Shown here in pieces: positions 1 to 8,030 of a DNA stretch of 24,397 nt; within the stretch, counting starts at the first letter, position 1; each line of letters starts with the position of its first letter. Both the position numbers and the translations under genes were made by a program. The DNA is taken from NCBI GenBank assembly GCA_015499995.1, contig JADNRV010000567.1, forward strand, positions 1 to 24,397, given 5' to 3'. Origin of the DNA: Flammula alnicola (taxonomy: Eukaryota; Basidiomycota; Agaricomycetes; Agaricales; Strophariaceae). The notes below the pieces were generated by a model, which did no database searches, had not been told where the DNA came from, and was given only the letters and a program-made list of their open reading frames with translations.

Positions 1-353
1 CATGATCATCTTGATTAGAACCATTGAGCTAAAAAGAATTTCGGTCAGCTTAAGAATGAGACTATAATATTTCCAACTCACATCGCGGGGAAAAAGAACG
101 ATCATTATTTTTAAAGCCAGACGTCTGTTGCGCATCGCCGCAGGCTCTTGATTGGTCCTGGTTCTTGCTCTAGGTTGACGCGAGCTTCCAGCTTGACCCT
201 GAGGCTGTGACATAGGAACACCGAAGGGTGTGCTCTGGCTGGGTGTGGCCGTTCTCGGCTGATAGGGAGTAATTGTTGGCATTGTGGGTGCAGGCTGAGT
301 AAGGACTGGGGAGGCAGCGATACCAGAACTGGCTGGGTTGCAGGTGGCGCCAT
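1..353 (-). pseudogene. Frameshifted head-to-head copy of exon 1 of the HECT-like gene
   Basis: Reading leftward from the ATG at 353-351, the copy starts MAPPATQPVLVSLPP, matching MAPPPATQPVLVSLPP of the right-arm gene. It has lost one codon (a Pro). It then lost one C in a C-run near 310-313, which throws the rest of exon 1 out of frame. The intron donor (GATGTGAGT on the minus strand, near 82) and acceptor (near 29) are still present. Any further exons lie left of the window. I infer a dead paralogue made by inverted duplication; a base-calling error in the C-run is the alternative. Confidence 0.75.
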
Positions 354-570
354 TTGATTCACGCTACTGAAAGAAAAATAAATCAGAACCCTCTCAACAA
401 TTCAATTTCGCAAACTTACTTCCGACTGGTAGAGGCTTGGAGAGGGTAGTGTTGACTGTAAGCTGCACTACAGTTGCACCTCTCATGAAACTGGTAATCT
501 AGATTGTTTACTTGAATATCAGATCAACGACTCTCAACCACTTAAAACATACCTGTCTTTCGACACCAAC
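1..570 (-). repeat. Left arm of a ~570-bp inverted repeat
   Basis: The reverse complement of this arm matches 630-1205, leaving a 59-bp unpaired spacer (571-629). The innermost 30 bp (541-570 against 630-659) are identical. Farther out there is roughly one difference per 20-40 nt in the stretches I compared, including single-base indels such as three T's at 709-713 against two in the left arm. The arm reaches base 1, so the repeat probably continues outside the window. It includes the first exon, splice donor and first intron of the gene at 849. Confidence 0.93.
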
Positions 571-629
571 ACAGAGTAACACCGCCCAGGGGAGGCTGTC
601 TACAGACACGCTGCACCCGCTTTGCTGTT

Positions 630-1205
630 GTTGGTGTCGAAAGACAGGTATGTTTTAAGTCGTTGAGAGTCGTTGATCTGATATTCAAGTAAACAATCTA
701 GATTACCAGTTTTCATGAGAGGTGCAACTGTAGTGCACCTTACAGTCAACACTACCCTCTCCAAGCATCTACCAGTCGGAAGTAAGTTTGCGCAATTGAA
801 TTGTTGAGAGGGCTTTTGATTTATTTTTCTTGCAGTAGCGTGAATCAAATGGCGCCACCACCTGCAACCCAGCCAGTTCTGGTGTCGCTGCCTCCCCCAG
901 TCCTTACTCAGCCGACACCCACAATGCCAACAATTACTCCCTATCAGCCGAGAACGGTCACACCCAGCCAGACCACACCCTTCGGCGTTCCTATGTCACA
1001 GCCTCCGGGTCAAGCTGGAAGCTCGCGTCAACCTAGAGCAAGAACCAGGACCAATCAAGAGCCTGCGGCGATGCGCAACAGACGTCTGGCATTGAAAATA
1101 ATGATTGTTCTTTTTCCCCGCGATGTGAGTTGGAAATATTATAGTCTCATTCTTAAGCTGACCGAAATTCTTTTTAGCTCAATGGTTCTAATCAAGATGA
1201 TCATG
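630..1205 (+). repeat. Right arm of the inverted repeat
   Basis: This arm pairs with 1-570 and ends within codons just after the first intron of the HECT-like gene. It contains a possible 5' leader intron (782-835, GTAAGT...TTGCAG), the start ATG at 849, exon 1 and intron 1. Both arms keep the same intron signals, so the duplication was made from genomic DNA and not from an RNA copy. Confidence 0.93.
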
Positions 1206-3966
1206 GCCTCCCAAACATCAGTCGCCTTAAAACAGGAGAGCAACATAATCTTGATCTCCAATTTCTTGTCGAACAAGGCCTTGCTACTACTGTCGAACTT
1301 ACCGCCCAACGTGCCGACCATACCCTATTACCCCAAATTCAACAACATTTTGACAGCATGATAGCCAGGGCTGATTATCAATACCCGACCATCCACCTCG
1401 CCGACATGGATTTGGCACCGACAGCAGAATGCAGAGAGTCCAGACTTGCATTCTCAAAAATGATCTTCCGGCTTCTCAAAGTCGGCAATCTTTGCGGAAC
1501 AGGACCTGCACTCACAGTTGACAAAACTGTTACTCACAGTTCCTTTACCTATGAGGCGCTAAAGACACGCTTTCACCGCCCAGTTATGAAGCACCCGATG
1601 GATACCTCTATTCAAGGAATACTTTATGTTTGTGAGTTTCTAATCTTTATTCTTTATTCATACATCGTCAGTAATAATTCTAAATTGATCTTTGACAGCG
1701 CCAAGGAGAAAACTGCAACTCGTTGGTCCTGTCGATGAGAACAAGGATGTGATGCATCATTGCTATACGGACTTTATCCTTGCACATCTGGAAAAATCTA
1801 CGTACCAGGTGGATCTTGACGATGAAATCGCAGCACTCTCGCCAGAAGAACGTGAACAGACTTGGAGAAGCGAGTACCCACATAACTGCCGCACTACCTG
1901 TCCTCGCTCTGTCCAATCTAATGTATGGCGTGAAGAAGATGGAGTGAGCGATGACGACGATCGTGATATCGAGGGTTCATTTTTGATGGGCCTGGCTCAA
2001 CGGCCTTTGCGAATTCCCCCATCTGCACCTTCATTGACAACACTCTCTCCTCTGTTCGGAAATTTGGACGTTGGACCTGCACCCATGAATCAAAACCCAC
2101 CGAGTCCAACATTGCCACCAACATTGCCACCAACATTGCTGCCAACATCGGTCCCCTTTGGACCTCCACTTGCCCCTCTCCCTCAATCTGCTGGTGACGC
2201 TCAACCTGACAAACCTGTTGAATATCAGCCTTCAGACGGGCCTCCTGAATGGATGAATTTTCAGTTCTTTGAGGCGGCAATCCATCGCACACGCATGCCC
2301 ATCATTCTTGACACGACGAAGCCTTTTGCGTCTCTGCAAACTCGGTCACTGCAGCTGCAGTGGGCTTGGTGAATGCCATCAAGGGCGTTAGACAAGACAA
2401 AAACACAAGACTAGTTACTTCAATTGTAGATATTGCTGACCGTACTCCAGATTTTACTGCAATCGAGCCAGTAGAAGTTGAACTCTCAAACATGTTCTCC
2501 TGGTGTCATTGGATATTCCGAGCGTAAGGATGCTTTTTACTCCCACTTGTCTATAGTTGACCTCATTTTATTTTCGCTTTAGTGGAGACCCAAATGACGA
2601 TGATAACATCGGAAGTGCGGTCATGCGTGAGGTCCTCGCAGAGGCTCTTGTATTCTGCCAGAGTGCAGAAAATGATATAGTGGAACACTTGGGAAATTCT
2701 GACGATTATGTCGGTCTCAAGATATCTGCTGATGGTATTGTCCAGCAGGATACCCTGGACCTTTACTACGCTTTTGGTGCATTATGTGCTATCTTCATGA
2801 TCAAAACACATGCCGCCCCAGAACCTTTCTCTCCTGCGTTTATTCTGGCTGCCCTCCAAGGCATTGATTCCATTCTTGAACCAGCCTGGATCGCATCTAT
2901 ATCCCCAGCAGTCTCCAAGATTCTCTCTTTGCTGCCTGCCAATCCTGAAGAGCCAATACCCAATGATCGTGCCTTGCGTGGCTTCGTTGAAGCCAACCTT
3001 GTAAACTCCAGAGTACGTTCATTACTCTTTTACTAAACTTCCTTTTTTTAACAAAATTTCCCAGTTCGAATCCATACAAAGAAGTCCTCCAGAGCAAAGG
3101 GCTCAAATTATCCGCATGCTTACCATCAATGCCCTCCTAGGGTCTTCGGAAAGGGTTGTTACTTCGTCCCCAGAATTTGCTGCCTTCTCTGCAGGTTTGG
3201 ATCTATACTTAACTCCAAGCTTTCCTTCATTTAAAGAGGTGCATTCAATTTCAAAGTATGAGTTTCAAACGCCTGATAAGACCCTAGGCAATCAGTTCTT
3301 CTTCAAAGTACCTCCTCTCGCAGTGCTATAATCGCCGTATTACATCTGGCGAACAAGTCATCCCCCACCTGCACTTTTCGTACCATAGATCTGCGACACC
3401 GGACGTCATTCAGAGCGCCCAACATCTAATTCCACAAATTACTGCTGCCGTCAAACGCTACTTGCTGGGTAAAGGCCATCCCTTCCCTGATCGTGTCCAT
3501 GGCCTCGCAAATCCAGATACCATTGGACAGGAAATGACCGATTCAGGTTTCAGGGCTCGGAGATTTGTCAAGGTTCTCAGCGGACTGGACATGATGCCCG
3601 TTGCTGACAAGCGATTCCAGGTCAGTCTTACAAACTTAAAACACTACTCTGTCCAATATCTGATGCACAGTTGCTTTAGGTGTCGCTTTATGAAGACATA
3701 CGTGAAAAGGCACTCTTTAATGGAGAGTACAATGTGCGTTTTTTCCCCTTGTTCAAAACTAAGTTGCCTAACTTGAGATTCAGGCCACTACTGACTTCGT
3801 CCCACCTTTGCCCCACGCTTGCCTATACGACATTGACGTATGGGTTAACCAACCCCTCATTGACGCCCTCGCAACAGCTGATGCTCCTCTCGGCATGGAC
3901 ACGGAATTCGACTGGGCCCTCCATCTTGGAATAATGAAAATGGGAAACGATGGATTCAACGCATAA
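849..3966 (+). CDS. Multi-exon HECT-like protein gene with one frameshift
   Basis: I read about eight exons: 849-1124, 1178-1631, 1699-2523, 2583-3012, 3065-3255, 3296-3620, 3680-3733 and 3784-3966. Introns are 40-67 bp with GT-AG ends. The fifth intron could instead be 3239-3323; both choices keep the frame. The product would be about 910 residues. The N-terminus is rich in Pro/Gln/Thr, followed by an acidic patch (DDDDRD) and a Pro-Thr repeat encoded at 2105-2155. The C-terminal half contains a segment like the HECT N-lobe (LYYAFGALCAIFMIKTHAAP, then FSPAFILAALQGID). It also has C-lobe-like blocks FVKVLSGLDMMPVADKRF and LPHACLYDIDVW, with a candidate catalytic Cys encoded at 3820-3822. HECT proteins are E3 ubiquitin ligases; the match is by eye and weak. 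A duplicated CT in TCTCT at 2331-2335 breaks the frame, which then runs on coherently two bases over. It is either a young pseudogene or carries a sequencing error. The start is the first in-frame ATG after a stop at 699. Confidence 0.6.
2105..2155 (+). repeat. 12-bp coding minisatellite
   Basis: About four imperfect copies of a CCAACATTGCCA-like unit sit inside exon 3 of the HECT-like gene and encode repeated Pro-Thr-Leu-Pro. Units are in multiples of three, so the repeat does not itself disturb the frame. Confidence 0.8.
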
Positions 3967-4377
3967 ACATCAGCCCATCCCACACGACACTGTTCTGACT
4001 CAAAACCTCAAGTCTGTTTTCACCTGCACAGCCTGTACCGCAAACACGAACTCCAGAATTTCAACCTGCATAATGGACCTTTTCTGACGCTCATCGCTCC
4101 ATGTAGACTCTTTTCCACCAGCTGCAAACTTCTTTCGCCATGTATACATTATCCGAATGCTCAATGCTCATGCTCATGCTCATGTACTCCCAGATATCAT
4201 AACTGCTCAAGGGCACTTTAAAAAGCCACGTAGATTTCACTGTATATTTTTGCACGATTGCTGTATCCTCAAAAGCTTTGTACTTATTCACAACCAATAT
4301 TACTCCTGACACTCTTTATTCTATGTACTGAAGTACAAATCCAAATTACAGCCACACCACCAACAATAGGCGTATTT
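3967..4377. other. Intergenic stretch, no gene seen
   Basis: This AT-rich spacer lies between the stop of the HECT-like gene and the 3' end of the kinesin relic on the other strand, so the two converge here. It contains a short GCTCAT-type repeat near 4157-4184. Apart from probable 3' UTR sequence I see nothing else. Confidence 0.6.
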
Positions 4378-5604
4378 TCACAGCCTGATAGTCACGTCGG
4401 AAATCCGGGGAAGCCTGCCTGAAGAGGAGAAGGAACACGATTGGCAGTGTTCGTAGGCTGCCATGGCGCCTCCTGGTGTTGGCATCGGTGGCTTAAGCTT
4501 GGAGGGTGGCAAAGCCATTCCGAGACCCAGAGAATCGAATTTGGAGAGGAAGGCTGGAGCGCGCCGTTCTTCCTCGAGTGTCTGCTTCGCCTGCAAAAAA
4601 TCAACGTCTCAGTAAAATCCGAGTAATTCATATGTGATCCAACGACAAACCTTCTTCTCCTTCTCCAAAGCCTTGGCGACTTCCTCTGCCCATCGTTCGC
4701 TCTTCTCGCTCTTCTTCTTCTCCTCCTCGAGCTTCTCAGACCACTCCTTCTCCACATCCTCCTTCCTCAATGGCTCGCCCAAGTTCTCCTCGTACCCATC
4801 CACCGCAATTTCAAGCTCGCGAATGGTCTTCGTCTGCTCAGCAATCAACATGTCCTTCTCATCCGACAATGCATCCACGGGCAAGGGTGGTCGGGCAAGC
4901 AGCGAGGCTTCCAGCGACAAAATCTGGTTCGCCTGCGACTCGAGCTGCAGGCGCGCAGCGAGGAGCTCTTGTTGCAGCTGATATGGCGACATTTCAAAGT
5001 GGATCTTGACCGGCCTGACAGGCCTGTGTCGCCTTCCTTGCTCTCATCCACCGTGGCGCTGGTAAGGATGAGCTTCGTCAATTGCTGGATCCTGCCATTT
5101 AGATCGCGCATCGCTTTGGATTCGTCGATTTGCTGGAGATGACAACAATGAGCATTTTCAAAAACAGGATATTCAACAGGCAGACGAGAGATTTTACCTC
5201 GCGTGCGGAGAGTCGACTCGATCGGGCAGGCACTTCAGCCTCGTGTTCTGCAAGTCGGGCTTTCAGTTCCTCGATCTCTTTGCGGTATCGTTCAATAAGG
5301 GCATCAGTGTCGACCACCTCTTTCTTCTGGGCATGGAGCTATTCGCAGGCAAGGGTCAGCCTTCTATTCTTTGGAGGAAGAAACCAGAAGAAAAGAAAGA
5401 ACCAGACATACTTGTACGCTCTTGATCCTCTTTGCAAAGAGTAACGTGCTCATACTTTCGGAAATGGCACCAGTGTCAGGATTAATTGTGCAAAGGTTGC
5501 AGCATGCGCGTCAGCTTCGAGTTGCGGTAGGGTACGCGGTCTGATTTCTTTTTGGCTGCATTGTCTGCTAATGTGCCGATTACCGTTCCGAGTGTGAGCA
5601 AGCT
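4378..5604 (-). pseudogene. KIP2 / kinesin-7 relic: end of motor domain plus coiled-coil tail
   Basis: The fragment begins inside the kinesin motor at SLLTLGTVIGTLADN and VPYRNSKLTRMLQ. It continues through the neck-proximal CTINPDTGAISES and STLLFAKRIKSVQ, then a coiled-coil stalk (VDTDALIERYRKEIEELKA, MSPYQLQQELLAARLQLES, AEEVAKALEKEKK). It ends near PPSKLKPPMPTPGGAMAA (about 4470); the last residues up to the TGA at 4378 look unrelated. The P-loop and most of the motor are missing. Introns are retained at 5411-5339, 5197-5133 and 4650-4591. It is dead: about 32 nt are deleted near 5494, removing the end of the motor between RMLQP and CTINPD and shifting frame, and a further 1-nt shift lies near 5020. 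KIP2-type kinesins move along microtubules and affect their dynamics; this copy cannot. The assignment to the KIP2 type is from recalled family sequence. Confidence 0.82.
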
Positions 5605-6340
5605 CGATCTCAATTTGAGCCAGGTGACTTTCCGATAATCAAACATTTTCGAACGCAGTTTCCAATTCTTAACAATCATCAGCTTAGTTGGAGTGCAGAA
5701 TACAAAAAATTACCGTTTCTTTTTCCGAGACGAGGGCCCAAGCCATTTCGACGAGCAAGCATCTTCTTCTTGACCGGAGATCCTGGGCTTCCCTTGATTC
5801 GTCGTAAGCCTTGCGTGCAATATCGCAATATCGCATTTTTCTTTCAGAGTGTCCGTATAATCCTTCTTCGCAAGCAGGAATGTTGAGATAGTCGTGTTTT
5901 TCACCCCAGTGCCATGACCGGTATCCGCCGCTTTGCCTCCAAGTTCCACTGAGATGCCCGCCAGTATTGCGCTTTTCCAATAACGGGTGAACTTGAGCTC
6001 GAAAGGAATAGTACTGCCATTATGACCTGTAAAGATAAGAAGTTACGGAAAATACATTGTTCCATAATCAGCCAACTTACCGACGATGAAATTCAGCCGG
6101 CTTCCGAAATCGAAGGTAAGATATCATTATGCATGGCACATGAATTGATACTGCTCCAACCCTCTCGATGATGCCAAAATCAGCAACTCTCTAGCCCTGA
6201 ATCAGACGATTGGGAAGAAATTGAGCAAGAGAAATCACGTACTCCAGTTCGACCCGTGGCTGCTCGTCTCCTCACTTCAATTTGTGGAATGTATGATTTT
6301 TCTAGATCTTCCCATTCTTCACGCGTAAAGGACCCAAGGC
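5605..6340 (-). pseudogene. SMC6 N-terminal relic with split Walker A and internal deletion
   Basis: In minus-strand order I see an acidic lead-in (REEWEDLEKSYIPQIEVRRR), an intron (6242-6197), then VADFGIIER and EQYQFMCHA...YLTFDFGSRLNFIVGHNGS. These match the start of the SMC6 ATPase head. An intron interrupts at 6080-6027. The Walker A motif is broken: GHNGS is followed by about 12 extra residues before KSAILAGISVELGGK. After GTGVK the sequence leaves the family for a while. It resumes in what looks like the SMC6 coiled coil (ARKAYDESREAQDLRSRRR, EMAWALVSEKE), with an intron at 5713-5668 and LETAFENV/AQIEIELAHT. I infer a large internal deletion. SMC6 pairs with SMC5 in DNA repair; this fragment lacks a working ATP site and most of the protein. 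Confidence 0.75.
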
Positions 6341-6342
6341 AA

Positions 6343-7395
6343 ATACTCGAACTGGCCTTGCCGTTGCGCGACTTCCAGCTGATACTTGGCATCTTCCAAT
6401 CTCTGCTTGGTTTCCTTGATCTTCTGCAACCGCGCCCGTTCTGAAAGCAAGAAGAAGAAATCATAAATATACATGTCAAAGGCATGTAGATATTCAGTAT
6501 GAAGACGCACCAGCTTGCCACACGGAAGTCGACGCAGACGCTTCCTGCCGTTTCACGAGCAAATCATTTTCGACCTTGGTCCGCCTTTCGACGCTGAACA
6601 CGTCCGTCTCCTTCTTCAAACTCTCCAGCTCGATTTGAAGCGTCATGATTTCCCGGTCAAGAGCCTCGAGTTCGTCAGGTTTAGACTCCTGAGCGAGACG
6701 CAGCAGAGCCGAAGCTGCTTCGTCAACCAGGTCGATGGCTTCATCTGGCAGGTACCGATCTGAGATATAACGTGCAGACTACACAGCAGCTAATTCAAAC
6801 AAAAGAAATTAGTGAGACAAGGGGTCCATTCTCGGCAGTCATTGTGAAGAAAAGACTAACCTGTGACCAGAGCGCTATCAGCGATCTCGACTCTGTGATG
6901 AACCTCATATCTCGATTTCAGACCACGCAAAATTGATATCGTAGACGCGACTGTGGGCTCGTCGATAGTGACAAGTTGGAACCTCCGCTCGAGGGAGGCG
7001 TCTTTGCCGATAGTTTTACGATATTCGTCGGCTGTCGAGTAGGAGGTTGGTTATCAGCATTTGCACAGGTCAGCGCGCGAGGACGAAGAAACTTACGTGT
7101 GGTCGCTCCTACTAGTTGGAGGCCCCTCGCTAAGGCAGGCTTGATCATCTGTCCTGCGTCAATGCTGCCCTCTGCTTTGCCCAGGTTGAAGAGTGTGTCT
7201 GCGCAACAATGTTAACAATGTCATTGATGGCGTGATGGACCTAGTACTCACGAACTTCATCTATGAAACAGATGACTTTGCCACTCTGTGGATGGGAGGA
7301 CAAGTTTATTATATTATAGAACAAACAAAGTAAGCCGAAACGCGTACCTCTTCCTCGATATCCCGTAGAAGGGCTGTGAATTTCTCCTCGAACTT
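6343..7395 (-). pseudogene. HSP104/ClpB internal fragment (NBD1 to middle domain)
   Basis: The spliced reading gives FEEKFTALLRDIEEE, SGKVICFIDEVHTLFNLGK (Walker B region), [36 protein letters not shown] with the Arg-finger region, RYISDRYLPDEAIDLVDEAA, then the M-domain coiled coil (DELEALDREIMTLQIELESL, ETKQRLEDAKYQLEVAQRQG). This is the disaggregase HSP104 in the right domain order. It lacks the N-domain, the Walker A of NBD1 and everything after the M-domain, including NBD2. Introns are retained at 7347-7286, 7251-7199, 7096-7032, 6860-6790 and 6510-6441. An in-frame TAG at 6781-6779 stands where the family has Tyr (AAV-stop-SARY), so the copy is dead even within the captured part. Homology stops abruptly at QFEY (about 6343), where the SMC6-like part begins. 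Confidence 0.88.
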
Positions 7396-7664
7396 CGAGA
7401 TGGCACGAACACGCTAAAAAATGGTACCAGGGACGGCTGTGGAGTCCAGTGGTAAAGTTGCGGAACTTGTTTGGTTGAAAACGATAGCCGATAAAGGAAC
7501 TGCGGTTCGGGTGTATACCTCAGAGTGCCACCGTTGAAATCCTCGCTAAATCCTCGAGGTGAAAGTCGATGCATGCAGCTGCAACTGGTAAAGCTTTGAA
7601 AGTTGTGGGTAAGGCTTTGAAAACACTAAAAGGAGCCAAATTAGTGTCATATATTTCTTTTGTT

Positions 7665-7789
7665 CTCAGTGCAGAAGGCCATGCCTCTGCGATGCTACAC
7701 CTTTTCCTATACATGAGAAGAGACTGCGCTGATGCAGAAAGTCGCGCCTCGGCTACGCTGTATCTCTAGCATGGTGCTCTAGATTGTAT
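7665..7789 (+). repeat. Direct repeat, copy 1
   Basis: This copy starts CTCAGTGCAGAAGGCCATGC and ends near ATTGTAT. It matches 7831-7945, with a fully identical ~39-bp core from CTGATGCAGAAAG to CTGTATCTCT. Copy 1 has about ten extra bases after GGCCATGC. Confidence 0.85.
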
Positions 7790-7830
7790 TTAGGGTTTGG
7801 GTGTCATCCCCTAATAGTTCCAAAACCCTC

Positions 7831-7945
7831 CTCAGTGCAGAAGGCCATGCTGCACCTTTGCCCATACACGATGAGAGACTGTGGCTGATGCAGAAAGTCG
7901 CGCCTCGGCTACGCTGTATCTCTACCACTGTGCTCTGAAATGTAT
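7831..7945 (+). repeat. Direct repeat, copy 2
   Basis: This is the partner of 7665-7789, 41 bp downstream of its end. The two copies lie just upstream of the dioxygenase gene. I do not recognise the repeat family. Confidence 0.85.
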
Positions 7946-8030
7946 GTAGCATTCAGGAGCTTTTTATTTCATCGTGTATATCTCCAAAATCTTTTCTAAC
8001 AGCGTCATTGATTCTACGTTTAGTTTAACC

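Larger units (their letters stand above)
7396..8030. other. Intergenic spacer with repeats
   Basis: No credible gene is seen. The stretch holds a pair of long direct repeats (listed separately) and a short duplicated phrase at about 7590-7624 (GGTAAAGCTTTGAAA / GGTAAGGCTTTGAAA). The last ~80 bases are T-rich and form the probable promoter or leader of the dioxygenase gene. A GTATGT...CTAACAG pair (about 7941-8001) could be a leader intron. Confidence 0.5.

Noticed and set aside
1..1205. Missed-adapter artefact of long-read sequencing as cause of the palindrome
   Set aside because: The arms differ by many scattered substitutions and indels, more than expected for two reads of one molecule; not fully excluded.
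3239..3323. Alternative fifth intron (GTGCAT...CTCGCAG, 85 bp) in the HECT-like gene
   Set aside because: It keeps frame but has a poorer donor than GTATGA at 3256; the 40-bp intron 3256-3295 was preferred, with low certainty.
4634..5009. Plus-strand Ser-rich open frames
   Set aside because: They are antisense shadows of the kinesin coiled-coil exon.
4378..7395. Helitron ends around the chimeric relics
   Set aside because: CTAG-type motifs occur by chance, and I found no convincing hairpin-CTRR / TC pair at the edges.
7440..7515. tRNA-like A box (GGAGTCCAGTGGTAAAG) and B box (GGTTCGGGTGT), suggestive of a tRNA-derived SINE
   Set aside because: The B box is a weak match, no cloverleaf folds, and no poly-T terminator or tail repeat is evident.
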